From contig JAPKYX010000034.1 in NCBI GenBank assembly GCA_026394075.1, positions 1-48,813 on the forward strand: DNA of 48,813 nt, read 5' to 3'. Shown here one piece after another: positions 28,357 to 37,047 of this stretch (position 1 is the stretch's first letter; each line of letters starts with the position of its first letter). The notes under the pieces were generated by a model. It searched no databases, was not told the DNA's origin, and saw only the letters and a program-made list of their open reading frames with translations. The translations under genes were made by a program, and so were the position numbers. The DNA is from Acidobacteriota bacterium (lineage in GTDB: Bacteria; Acidobacteriota; Terriglobia; Bryobacterales; Bryobacteraceae).

Positions 28357-29764
28357 AGCGATTTCCGGTCTACCGGCTCGCCTGATTCCGAATGTCCGCT
28401 GGCTGATGGCCTCGCTGACGCTGGTGTGGTGCTTTACCCTGTTTGACGGGGCACACAAGCTTTTTCGCGATTCTGACGCGGGCTGGCACATCCGGACAGG
28501 GGAACGGATCTTGTCCACCGGGCAGCTTCCCTATGCCGACCCTTACTCTTTTTCGCGCGCCGGCCGTCCCTGGTTTGCCTGGGAATGGGGAGCCGACGTG
28601 CTGATGGGGGCCGCTCACCGGATGTCCGGTTTGCGTGGCGTCGCCTTGTTGTACGGGACAGCCCTAGCGGCAGTCACCTGGCTGTGGCTTTCGTTGCAGT
28701 TCCAGGTCGGAGCCAGCTTTTTGCCTGCCCTGCTGACCATTCCGTTGATGTTCTCCACCGCCAACCTGCATTGGCTGGCCCGTCCCCATGTATTGGGCTG
28801 GCTATTTCTGCTCGGTGCCATCTTGTGGTGTGAGCGGGGGGCGTCGCGTCCGGGTTGGGCTTTCTTATTTGGTGCCGCGTGGGCCAATGTGCACGCTAGT
28901 TTCTTCCTGGGCCCGATTGTCTTCGGAATCTATGCTCTGTTCCGTGGCGGCCGGTATTGGCTGGCGGCGGGTTTGGCCGCGTTGGGTACCGCATTGAATC
29001 CTTACGGCATTGAGGTTCACCGGCATGTCGTGGCCTACCTGATGAATGGCGAGCTGCTGCGCCGCATCGGCGAATTTCAAACCTTCAACTTTCAACTGGA
29101 AGGTGCCGCTCAGATCGTTTTGTGCTTTGCGGTTTGCGGAGTTGGGGCCGTGCTGGCCCTGGTGGAGAAGCGATTTGAATGGGCGCTGCTGATCGGCCTC
29201 ATCTGGCTGATCGCTCTGCGTTCCGCTCGCGGGCTGCCGGTGATGGCGGTTTCAGTGATGCCGCTGGCGGTGGCTTCGATCAGCATCTGGACCCGGCGGG
29301 CCTACCCGCATTGGGAGAGCTTCTTCCGCTACTCAGACAATCTGCGGGTGATCGACCGTCGCCTGGGCGGGGCCTGGGTGATGGCACCAGCACTGATGGT
29401 CGCCTACAGCGTCGCCAGTGGAGCCGGTTTTGCGGAATCTGAGTTTCCCGTGAAGGCGGCGGCGGCCATCCCTGCTGGTGCGCGGCTATTCGCGCCCGAC
29501 AAGTTCGGCGGATACCTGATCTACCGGTCGGCCGGAACGCAGCCGGTGTTTTTTGATGGACGCAGCGACTTTTACGGGGTCGAGTTCATGAAGGACTACA
29601 TCCGCATGGTGGAGGTCCGTCCGGGCTGGCAGACGCTGTTTGATTCCTGGCACTTTACCCACGCGCTGGTGCCCCGAGACGCGCCCTTACGGGCGGCGCT
29701 GGAAACCCGTGGCTGGCAGACCCTGAGCGCCGATGAAGCGGCCGTACTGATGGCCCCCCGATAG
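28337..29764 (+). CDS. polytopic membrane protein, GT-C glycosyltransferase-like
   Basis: The product of up to 475 residues has about ten transmembrane segments. The first periplasmic loop holds an acidic pair in FRDSDAGWHIRTGERIL, as in GT-C sugar transferases, followed by YADPYSFSRAGRPWFAWEW. The C-terminal soluble part contains FGGYLIYRSAGTQPVFFDGRSDFYG. I cannot place it in a named family. The gene lies between flp and cpaB, so it may act on the pilus, for example in pilin glycosylation; this is inference. The start is uncertain: TTG 28337 overlaps flp by 20 bases, while ATG 28406 would drop the basic N-terminal stretch. Confidence 0.6.
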   Translation: MAPRAPKAISGLPARLIPNVRWLMASLTLVWCFTLFDGAHKLFRDSDAGWHIRTGERILSTGQLPYADPYSFSRAGRPWFAWEWGADVLMGAAHRMSGLRGVALLYGTALAAVTWLWLSLQFQVGASFLPALLTIPLMFSTANLHWLARPHVLGWLFLLGAILWCERGASRPGWAFLFGAAWANVHASFFLGPIVFGIYALFRGGRYWLAAGLAALGTALNPYGIEVHRHVVAYLMNGELLRRIGEFQTFNFQLEGAAQIVLCFAVCGVGAVLALVEKRFEWALLIGLIWLIALRSARGLPVMAVSVMPLAVASISIWTRRAYPHWESFFRYSDNLRVIDRRLGGAWVMAPALMVAYSVASGAGFAESEFPVKAAAAIPAGARLFAPDKFGGYLIYRSAGTQPVFFDGRSDFYGVEFMKDYIRMVEVRPGWQTLFDSWHFTHALVPRDAPLRAALETRGWQTLSADEAAVLMAPR

Positions 29765-29779
29765 GAGAAGGAACAAGGC

Positions 29780-30667
29780 ATGGACCGGCAAAAACTACTC
29801 TTGATCTTTGGCGGGGCGGCCCTGTGCGCCACGCTGCTGACCTGGTTTCTCTGGTCCCGTACCGCCGCGCCCAAGACGGAAGCGATGACGACGGTGTGGG
29901 CCGTGACGCGGGATCTGCCAGCCGGTACCAAACTCGGCAAGGCGCATCTGAAGGAAGTCCGGCTGAGCACCAAGGACGCCCCGGCGGCGGCCGTGAAGGA
30001 CCAGGCGGCGGCGCTCGACCGCGCACTGCTCTACCCCGTTTCCGCCAATGAGACCTTGACCACCGCGAAGCTCTCCTCCGCCACCGGGATCGACGGAGTC
30101 CCGTCCATCATCGCCGCCGGCAAGCGCGCGGTGAGTGTTCAGATTGCTGACGCCAGCGGAGCCGCCGGGTTGATCCAGCCTCGCGCCCATGTGGATGTGC
30201 TGTTCACCCGCGCCGGGTCAATGGCGGAAGCGATCACCACCACCATCCTGCAGGATGTCACCGTGCTTTCCGTCGGCCGCGTGACCGAAGCGCAGAACAT
30301 GGACACCAAAGGCCCGCGGCCCCCCGCCCAGGCCGTCACGCTGCTGGTGACGCCGGAAGAGGCCGGGAAACTGGAACTGGCGAAGAATCAAGGCAAAATA
30401 AGTCTCGCGCTCCGCAACCCGCTGGACGCCAGCCGGGTTGAGGAACCGATGGCTGTCACCGGCGATGCATTGGACCCCTACCTGGGCAAGCCCCGCAAGG
30501 GTCCACGCGGACTCAACCTGCGGGACAGCAAAGCCTGGGCGCAGTTGACCGAGGCGGACACAGCGGTGGCGAAGAAGATTCCACCACCGGCGCCCCCGCC
30601 TCCTCCCAAAACCGTGGTGGATGTGTACCGCGGTGAGAAACATGTCCAAGAGGTCTTTAATAAGTAG
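29780..30667 (+). CDS. cpaB: Flp pilus assembly protein CpaB/RcpC
   Basis: Periplasmic partner of the Tad secretin. The 295-residue protein has an N-terminal membrane anchor (LLLIFGGAALCATLLTWFLW), an SAF domain (VWAVTRDLPAGTKLGKAHLKEVRL) and the CpaB core (GKRAVSVQIADASGAAGLIQPRAHVDVLF, VTLLVTPEEAGKLELAKNQGKISLALRNP). The C-terminus is proline-rich (KKIPPPAPPPPPK). A GGAG-containing purine-rich ribosome site precedes the ATG, and the secretin gene follows after 18 bases. Confidence 0.93.
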   Translation: MDRQKLLLIFGGAALCATLLTWFLWSRTAAPKTEAMTTVWAVTRDLPAGTKLGKAHLKEVRLSTKDAPAAAVKDQAAALDRALLYPVSANETLTTAKLSSATGIDGVPSIIAAGKRAVSVQIADASGAAGLIQPRAHVDVLFTRAGSMAEAITTTILQDVTVLSVGRVTEAQNMDTKGPRPPAQAVTLLVTPEEAGKLELAKNQGKISLALRNPLDASRVEEPMAVTGDALDPYLGKPRKGPRGLNLRDSKAWAQLTEADTAVAKKIPPPAPPPPPKTVVDVYRGEKHVQEVFNK

Positions 30668-30685
30668 GCCGTTGCCCCCACTCCG

Positions 30686-32086
30686 ATGATTCGAATCGCC
30701 CTGCTGACCGTTATCCCGCTCGCACTGGCCGCGCAAGCGCCCCGTGTTGTCAATCTTCTGGAAGGCCGTGGCGAACTGCTCACCTTCAAGCAAGAGATCA
30801 CGAAGGTTGTGATCGCCGAACCCAAGATCGCCGACGCCGTGGTTGTGTCGCCGCACGAAGTGATGGTGAACGCCAAAGGTGGCGGCCACACCACGCTGAT
30901 TGTGTGGGAGACCGGCACGGGTCCGCACAAGTTTGATGTCAATGTGAATCTCGACACGGATGTGCTGGACCGCTTCCGCAATGAACTAGCCAGCGAACTG
31001 AAGCGTGACCTGCCGGACGCCACCATCAACTTCAGCGGCAACGCCGACACGATCGTCATCTCCGGTAATGCCAAGAATCGCGAGCAGGCCGATAAGGCCG
31101 CCGCTCTGGCTTCGACGCGGACCAAGAAAGTGGTGAATCTGGTCAGCGTGCCTCCGGTGGCCGATCTGCGGCAGGTGCTGCTGCAAGTGAAGTTCGCCTC
31201 GGTGGACCGGGCGGCGCTCACCGAGATGGGCTTCAATCTGTTTTCGCGCAACGGCACGATGCTGGGCTCATTATCGACACAGCAGTTCCAGCAGCCGCGC
31301 TTCAGCCAGCTGCAATTTCAGAACGGCGAGTTCTCCAATTCGACGGTCAACTTCGCCGATCTGTTGAACCTGTTCGTCTTCCGCCCGGACCTGAACATTG
31401 GCGCGACGGTAAAGGCGATGCAGCAACGCAATCTGTTGCAGATTCTGGCGGAACCGAACCTGATCGCCATTGAAGGCAAGGAAGCCAGCTTTGTGGCGGG
31501 CGGCGAGTTTCCGTTCCCGGTGCTTCAAGCCACCGCCACCGGTGGCGCTACTTCGCCCGTGGTGACAGTGCAGTTCCGGCCCTTCGGCGTCCAACTGGGC
31601 TTTACGCCGCGGCTGACCGAGACCGGCTCGATCCACTTGAAGGTGCGGCCCGAAGTCAGCTCTCTTGATTACAACAACGCCGTCAACGTGCAGGGTACGC
31701 TGATCCCGGCCATTGCCACGCGCCGCGCGGAAACGGAAGTGATCTTGAAAGATGGCGAGAGCTTTGCCATCGCCGGGTTGATCGACAACCGCGTCATCAA
31801 CACCGTGAATAAGATTTACGGCTTGGGCGACATTCCGATCCTGGGCAACCTGTTCAAGTCCCGGTCCACGCGCAAAACCACGGACGAACTGTTGGTGGTG
31901 ATCACGCCGCGCTTTGTCCGGCCGCTGTCTCCGGAAGAGCGCGCGACGCTTCCGGAAGTCGTTCTGCCCTTCATGCCCACGGTGGCCCAGGAGAAGAGCG
32001 CCGGCCGCAAGAAGACAAAGTCCGACAAGGGCGAAAAGAAGCCGGAGATCGCTGGACCTCGTGGCCATCAGGAACCCAAGCGCTAG
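30686..32086 (+). CDS. cpaC: Tad secretin CpaC/RcpA
   Basis: Outer-membrane secretin through which the Flp pilus exits. The 466-residue precursor has a signal peptide (MIRIALLTVIPLALAAQ), an N-terminal pilus/N0-like domain (NLLEGRGELLTFKQEITKVVIAEPKIADAV), a BON-like domain (about residues 105-150) and the secretin core (VKAMQQRNLLQILAEPNLIAIEGKEASFVAGGEFPFPV, GFTPRLTETGSIHLKV, DIPILGNLFKSRSTRKTTDELLVVITPRFV). A lysine-rich tail ends the protein. It overlaps the following tadG-like gene. Confidence 0.95.
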   Translation: MIRIALLTVIPLALAAQAPRVVNLLEGRGELLTFKQEITKVVIAEPKIADAVVVSPHEVMVNAKGGGHTTLIVWETGTGPHKFDVNVNLDTDVLDRFRNELASELKRDLPDATINFSGNADTIVISGNAKNREQADKAAALASTRTKKVVNLVSVPPVADLRQVLLQVKFASVDRAALTEMGFNLFSRNGTMLGSLSTQQFQQPRFSQLQFQNGEFSNSTVNFADLLNLFVFRPDLNIGATVKAMQQRNLLQILAEPNLIAIEGKEASFVAGGEFPFPVLQATATGGATSPVVTVQFRPFGVQLGFTPRLTETGSIHLKVRPEVSSLDYNNAVNVQGTLIPAIATRRAETEVILKDGESFAIAGLIDNRVINTVNKIYGLGDIPILGNLFKSRSTRKTTDELLVVITPRFVRPLSPEERATLPEVVLPFMPTVAQEKSAGRKKTKSDKGEKKPEIAGPRGHQEPKR

Positions 32087-33389
32087 GCCGGCTGCGGCCG
32101 GACTGCTGTTACCCGTGCGCCAGCTTCAAGCTGGTTCCCGCAGCGGCGCGGCTGCGCTTTCGGTGCTGGTGATCCTGGCCCCGGTGCTGCTGGTGCTGAT
32201 GGGGCTGGCGGTGGATCTAGGCCGGCTCTATCTGATCAAGGGTGAACTGAAGACGGCCGCCAACGCCATGGCCCTGGCCGGGGCACAAAGCCTGGTGGGC
32301 ACGGAGCAATCCACCGCCCTGGCGGGGACCAACGCCCAGACGGCGATCCAGGTCGCCAACAACATTGGCAACAAGTACGACTTCGCGGGCATCACGATTG
32401 GCCAGGAAAGCAACCTGCTAGCCAGCTCAGTGGACGAACCCGAGTACTTCGACACCGCCGCGTCCGCCATCGGCGAGAGTGAGAACGCCTCGGGCGGCAC
32501 CGTCAGCGGAGCCACCGCCCGCCACATGCGAGTCACGCTGCGTGCGGAAGCACCGCTGATTTTCTTTGGCCTGATCCCGCTGGGGCAAGAGCGCAAGGTG
32601 CCGATCGTGATGCGCTCCGTCGCCGGGATGAGCGCGCCGTTGTGCCAGGCCTGCGGCATCACCAACATTGCCGTGGCGGCGGTGGATGCGGCGGATGGGA
32701 CGGACTTTGGCTTTATCCCCGGCACGCGCTATACGCTGGGTTTTTCCTGCACCGGCGCTCCGAACCCCGGCAACCTGGCCAACACCACCGCCCGAATTCC
32801 CTATCTGCTGCTGGACAAGCTGGATTCTGAGGCGCAGATCTTCGCCGATGAGACTTCGCAGCTGTACCGGATCGGTGCCAGTGGCCTGCCGGCTTCGACC
32901 ACTGAAGCCAAGGCTTGTTTTCAGATCAGCAGCACGTCGCTGATCTGGACCACGGCGACTACGCTCGCCTGCAATACCAACCGTGTCCAGCCGGCCATCA
33001 CCGCGCTGGGTTGCGGCTTGGCGGCGCGGTTTGACATGGCTGTTCCGGCGGCCTGTGCGTCGGTGGCTGAGGTGGACACGCTGGCCGGGCTGAACGCCGT
33101 GGATACGGATCTGACGGATCTGGACGACTATACGCAGTACACCGGCAATCAACGCCGCGTGATCACGGTGCCGGTGGTGGATGCGTTGGCGGCCAATGCC
33201 GAGATGACGCTGCTCGGCTTCCGGCAGTTTTTGCTGGAGCCCTCCAATGGCGCGGCAACGCTGAGCGTTGATGCCGCCAATGGCCGCTTCCCGGCGCTCT
33301 ACATTGGCAGTGTTGTGCCTCTGCGGCAGGGCCGGATGAGCGGCTGCACCATCACCGCCGGACCCGGCAAGGTGGTGCTGCACCGATGA
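32061..33389 (+). CDS. TadG-like pilus assembly protein
   Basis: The 442-residue product has one N-terminal membrane helix (AALSVLVILAPVLLVLMGLAVDLGRLYLIKGELKTAANAMALAGAQSL), the TadG/TadE-like pattern of a putative Flp pilus-assembly protein. A large periplasmic part with several cysteines follows (CQACG, FSCTG, KACF, LACN). The frame reaches back to 31914 inside cpaC. GTG 32061 overlaps cpaC by 26 bases, and GTG 32115 is an alternative closer to the helix. It overlaps the next gene by 4 bases. It likely contributes to pilus anchoring or initiation. Confidence 0.78.
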   Translation: MAIRNPSARPAAAGLLLPVRQLQAGSRSGAAALSVLVILAPVLLVLMGLAVDLGRLYLIKGELKTAANAMALAGAQSLVGTEQSTALAGTNAQTAIQVANNIGNKYDFAGITIGQESNLLASSVDEPEYFDTAASAIGESENASGGTVSGATARHMRVTLRAEAPLIFFGLIPLGQERKVPIVMRSVAGMSAPLCQACGITNIAVAAVDAADGTDFGFIPGTRYTLGFSCTGAPNPGNLANTTARIPYLLLDKLDSEAQIFADETSQLYRIGASGLPASTTEAKACFQISSTSLIWTTATTLACNTNRVQPAITALGCGLAARFDMAVPAACASVAEVDTLAGLNAVDTDLTDLDDYTQYTGNQRRVITVPVVDALAANAEMTLLGFRQFLLEPSNGAATLSVDAANGRFPALYIGSVVPLRQGRMSGCTITAGPGKVVLHR

Positions 33390-33910
33390 CCCGCCGCTTC
33401 GCCCTTAAGCGTTATTCTGGCCAGCGCGGGAGCAGTCTGCTGGAAACGGCGCTGCTGCTGCCGGTGCTCTTTTTGCTGCTGCTGGGCATGGTGGAGCTGG
33501 CCCGCATCAGCTACACCTACTACACGCTCCAGAAGATGCTCACTATGGTGGCGTCGTATCTGGGCACGCGGCAAGGCGTCAATTTCTGCGATGAGGCAGA
33601 CCTCACGGTGACGCAAGCCAAGGCGTTTGCTTTGACCGGCACGAATGAAGGCACTAACACGCCGCTGGTGCCCAACCTGGACACGGCCGGGATTCGCGTG
33701 CGGGCTGAGCGCGTTGCCGCCGATTCGGGCGATCTGGGCGAATGCGACTGCTCGGCACAAGGCTGCGATCTGGCCTCCGGTGGCCGAGCCCCGGACTACG
33801 TCACCGTCTCGTTGACCGATGGCTACACCGTGCGGGTCGCGCTGCCGTTCATCAATCTGGAGCCCATCATTCTGCGGCCGCAAGTGAGGATGCCTTATGG
33901 CGGTACTTAA
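33386..33910 (+). CDS. TadE-like pseudopilin 1
   Basis: The 174-residue protein has the TadE pattern: a basic N-terminus, QRGSSLLETALLLPVLFLLLLGMVELARISYTYY with Glu at +5 after a possible prepilin-peptidase Gly, and then a periplasmic domain. The periplasmic domain contains a cluster of cysteines (GECDCSAQGC). It is coupled by overlap to the TadG-like gene before it (4 bases) and the second TadE-like gene after it (14 bases). Probably a minor pilin. Confidence 0.85.
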   Translation: MTRRFALKRYSGQRGSSLLETALLLPVLFLLLLGMVELARISYTYYTLQKMLTMVASYLGTRQGVNFCDEADLTVTQAKAFALTGTNEGTNTPLVPNLDTAGIRVRAERVAADSGDLGECDCSAQGCDLASGGRAPDYVTVSLTDGYTVRVALPFINLEPIILRPQVRMPYGGT

Positions 33911-34517
33911 TCGCTGGTGGGCCAAGACCGCTCCCTCACGGTCGCGGCTCGGTAACGTATCTGGATTACTGAGCCGCGCGCGTCAGCAAGCGGTTGCGGG
34001 GAGATCGCTGGCCAACAATCGACACCGTCAGCGGGGGCAAGCGGCGGTGGAGTTCGCCATTGTCTATGCGGCCATCCTGTTGCCGGTTACCTTCGCCATC
34101 ATCTACACGGCGCTGCTGCTGTGGGTGTGGCATTCCATTGCCGATTTCACGCGCGAAGGGGCGCGCTATGCCGTCACCCATTGCTGGCAGAGCGGCGGCG
34201 GCAACGTGGTCAGCTGGATGCGGACCAACTCGCCCATCACCTGGGACCGTGACCAGTTCATCTCCGGCCCGGCGGAGATCACGGTCAGCTATTACGCCCG
34301 CAATGCCGATTCGGGGGCACTGGAAGAATTCACCTGCGATGGCGAATGCAGCGTCAACTGCGTGCCCGATCTGGTGAAGGTCTCCGTGTCGAACTACGAG
34401 TTCCGCGGGTTTGTGACCTACTTGGGCCTGGCCCCCATCCGCATCCCCGATTTCCAAACCTCGCTCGCTGTGCAGAGTGCCGGCTGCGACCCTGAGCAGG
34501 TGACCTGTGTACCGTAA
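33897..34517 (+). CDS. TadE-like pseudopilin 2 with repeat-derived N-terminus
   Basis: The 206-residue product contains the TadE block HRQRGQAAVEFAIVYAAILLPVTFAIIYTALLLWVWHSI starting near residue 43, and a C-terminal domain with cysteines (CDGECSVNC, GCDPEQVTC). The first about 42 residues (AVLNRWWAKTAPSRSRLGN, SRARQQAVAGRSLANN) are Arg/Ser/Ala-rich. They are encoded largely by the REP-like palindrome at 33928-33993, so a mobile repeat seems to have been taken into the coding region. An ATG start at 33897 overlaps the previous gene by 14 bases. No later ATG lies before the TadE block; only rarer start codons could shorten it. Confidence 0.8.
   Translation: MAVLNRWWAKTAPSRSRLGNVSGLLSRARQQAVAGRSLANNRHRQRGQAAVEFAIVYAAILLPVTFAIIYTALLLWVWHSIADFTREGARYAVTHCWQSGGGNVVSWMRTNSPITWDRDQFISGPAEITVSYYARNADSGALEEFTCDGECSVNCVPDLVKVSVSNYEFRGFVTYLGLAPIRIPDFQTSLAVQSAGCDPEQVTCVP
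33928..33993 (+). repeat. REP-like imperfect palindrome inside a tadE-like gene
   Basis: The left arm (33928-33950: CCGCTCCCTCACGG then TCGCGGCTC) and the right arm (33971-33993: GAGCCGCGCGC then GTCAGCAAGCGG) are inverted repeats with about 18 of 23 pairs matching. The stem continues inward through GGTAA/TTACT, leaving an 8-nt loop. A diverged copy lies at 10117-10177. The shape and GC content resemble repetitive extragenic palindromes spread by REP-associated tyrosine transposases. Here the element is read through in frame. Confidence 0.7.
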
Positions 34518-34529
34518 AGGAAAGCTTCT

Positions 34530-35685
34530 ATGTCCGTCTCATTGATTGTTGCCTCCGCCGATGAACGCTTCCGCGAGTCCGTGCGCGAAAACCTGCTGAA
34601 CGTCCCTAATGGCAAGGTGGCCGCGGAGTTCCCGGAAGTGGCGGCCAACCTCTACATCCGCGTGATGCAGGAAGTGGAACGCCACCCGGAAACGGCGCTG
34701 ATGGTGGACCTGTCGTCCGACAGCGAGGCGGCGCTGAAGGCGCTGGAGAAGGTGAAGCAGGCCATCCCTGATCTCTATGTGATCGCCTCCAACTATCATG
34801 CCGATGGCGAATCCGTGATCGCCACCGTGCGCGCCGGGGCCAACGATTTCCTGCTGCAACCACTGAAACGCACCGAATTCCGCGACGCCATGGAACGGCT
34901 GGGCCGCGCGCCGCGCCGCGTTTCCTCGACCGCCAGCGGACTGGGCAAGATGTACACCTTCCTCGGCGTCAAGGGTGGCGTTGGGACCACCACGCTGGCC
35001 GTCAACTTTGCCAGCGTACTGGCGCAGCGCAAACAGAATACGGTGATGATCGACCTGGACGTGATGGCCAACGACGTCGCCATGCAACTGGGCGCCGCGC
35101 CGCAGTACACGCTGGCTGAAGTGGCGGAGAATTTGAACCGCATGGACCAGGCCCTGTTTGAGGGCTTTGTGACGCGTGACCCGCTGGGCTTCTATCTGGT
35201 GGGGCCGCCGGAGACGCTGGAGAACCGGCTCTACTTCACGGAGCCGATGTTCCGCGAGTTCTCAACGTTCCTGATTGAGAAGTATCAGTCAGTGGTGGTC
35301 GATGCCGGCAAGTTGATCGCCGACGACCTGGTCTACGGCGCACTGCAAAGCTCCGGCACGATCTTCCTGGTGATGACGCAGGAGTTCCCGGCTATCCGCA
35401 ATGCCCAGCGCTACATCGGGCTTCAATCAGGATCAGATCAAGGTGGTGGTGAATCACTACCGCAAAAAGCTGCCGGCCGGCTGTGCCTCGCTGGAACAGA
35501 TTCAGCAGACGTTGAACCAGAATGTCTTCTACGGCATTCCTTCGTCGCCGGTGATTCTGGACTCGATCAACCGTTCCCGCCCGTTTGTGGCCAACCGCGA
35601 AGCGGCCGGTGAACTGGACCGCGTCTTCCGCGCCTTTGTCGACAAAGCCACCGGCGGCAAGACGCCGCTCGCCAAGTCCGCCTGA
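34530..35685 (+). pseudogene. cpaE: pilus assembly ATPase-like CpaE/TadZ, frameshifted
   Basis: The first segment (34530 to about 35417) encodes a receiver-like N-terminal domain (residues 1-125) and the MinD-like P-loop domain (FLGVKGGVGTTTLAVNFA, MIDLDVMANDVAMQLG, VVDAGKLIADD) up to RNAQRYI. The family sequence then resumes in another frame from 35419: GFNQDQIKVVVNHYRKKLP...NVFYGIPSSPVILDSINRSRPF, ending at 35685. Without the shift the first frame runs into unrelated residues and stops at 35612. The few residues that usually separate RNAQRYI from GFNQDQ are missing, so the lesion is a small deletion of length not divisible by three, not a single-base error. CpaE/TadZ places the Tad machine at the cell pole; a truncated product would lack the last about 90 residues. 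Confidence 0.88.
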
Positions 35686-35730
35686 GCCCCAGAGATTCGA
35701 AACCCGAGACAATAGAGCACACCCCACCGC

Positions 35731-37047
35731 ATGGCCTCGCGCACCACACCTCGACCCGGCACCGGCAGCGACCGCTGGTTCGGCATCAAGACCCAGATCC
35801 ATGGGCGCTTGCTGAACTCCCTGTCGCCTGACCAGTTGCGGTCGCTGTCGAAAGACGGTGTGCGCGATCAGATCGGCCTGGCGGTGGAGAAGCTGATCCA
35901 GGAATCCGGCACGCCCATGACCATGGGCGAACGGGACCGGCTGATCGAGGAAATTCTCGATGAAGTCTTCGGCTTGGGTCCGCTGGAACCGCTGATGAAG
36001 GACCACACCATCTCCGACATCATGGTGAACGGTTTTGATTCAGTCTATGTCGAACGCGCGGGCCTCGTCGTCGAGACCAATGTCCGGTTCAAAGATCAGG
36101 CCCATGTCCGGCTGATCATTGACCGCATTGTCTCCAACATTGGCCGCCGCATCGACGATTCATCGCCCATCGTGGACGCCCGCCTGCCCGACGGCAGCCG
36201 CGTTTGCGCGGTGATCCCGCCGCTGTCGCTGATCGGCCCCGTGATCTCCATTCGCCGCTTCGGCAAGAAGCTGCTCTCGACCGATGATCTGGTGCGCAAC
36301 GAGACCTTCACCCGGCCCATGCTGGACTTTCTGGCGGGCTGTGTTGAGGCACGGTTGAATGTCGTGGTCAGCGGCGGGTCCGGCTCCGGCAAGACGACGA
36401 TGCTGAACACGCTATCCCGCTTTGTCCGCGAATCGGAGCGCGTCGTCACCATTGAAGACACCGCCGAGCTCGCCCTGCAGCAGGAGCACGTGGTGCGCCT
36501 AGAAACCCGCCAAACCAACATCGAAGGCGCGGGCGCGATCACGCAGCGCGACTTGGTGATCAACGCCCTGCGTATGCGTCCGGACCGCATCATCATTGGT
36601 GAGTGCCGTGGGCCGGAAGCGCTGGACATGTTGCAGGCCATGAACACGGGCCACGATGGCTCCATGACCACGACGCACGCCAACACGCCGTTCGATTGCT
36701 TCTCGCGCCTGGAAACCATGGTGATGATGGCCAGCCAGCACATCCCTGACAAGGTGATCCGCCACATGTTGGCCTCGGCGGTGCATATCGTGGTGCAGAC
36801 CGCCCGGCTGCCCGATGGGTCCCGCAAAGTGATCGCGATCAGCGAAGTGGCCGGTGTCGAAGGCGACCATATCGAGTTGACGGAGCTGTTCACCTTTGAA
36901 CGGGACGGCGTTAGTGCCGCCGGGAAATCCGTCGGGCGCTTTAAGGGGCAGGGCAAGCGCAGCCAGCACATGGACCGTCTGCGCGCCTATGGCATCAAGC
37001 TGCCGGATTCGATCTTCGTGGACGAGTATGAGGTGAAGGACCGTTGA
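35731..37047 (+). CDS. cpaF: Tad pilus assembly ATPase CpaF/TadA
   Basis: Hexameric secretion ATPase driving Flp pilus assembly and retraction. The 438-residue protein has an N-terminal all-alpha part (DRLIEEILDEVFGLGPLEPLMKD), Walker A GGSGSGKTT, the aspartate box VVTIEDTAEL, Walker B MRPDRIIIGECRGPEAL and the His box TGHDGSMTTTHANTP. All catalytic motifs are intact. The tadB start codon overlaps its stop by one base. Confidence 0.96.
   Translation: MASRTTPRPGTGSDRWFGIKTQIHGRLLNSLSPDQLRSLSKDGVRDQIGLAVEKLIQESGTPMTMGERDRLIEEILDEVFGLGPLEPLMKDHTISDIMVNGFDSVYVERAGLVVETNVRFKDQAHVRLIIDRIVSNIGRRIDDSSPIVDARLPDGSRVCAVIPPLSLIGPVISIRRFGKKLLSTDDLVRNETFTRPMLDFLAGCVEARLNVVVSGGSGSGKTTMLNTLSRFVRESERVVTIEDTAELALQQEHVVRLETRQTNIEGAGAITQRDLVINALRMRPDRIIIGECRGPEALDMLQAMNTGHDGSMTTTHANTPFDCFSRLETMVMMASQHIPDKVIRHMLASAVHIVVQTARLPDGSRKVIAISEVAGVEGDHIELTELFTFERDGVSAAGKSVGRFKGQGKRSQHMDRLRAYGIKLPDSIFVDEYEVKDR

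Noticed and set aside
35415..35422. Programmed frameshift in cpaE
   Set aside because: There is no slippery heptamer, and linker residues normal for the family are missing, which points to a deletion.
35690..35715. tRNA T-loop-like string AGATTCGAAAC
   Set aside because: No acceptor or anticodon stem can be formed around it.
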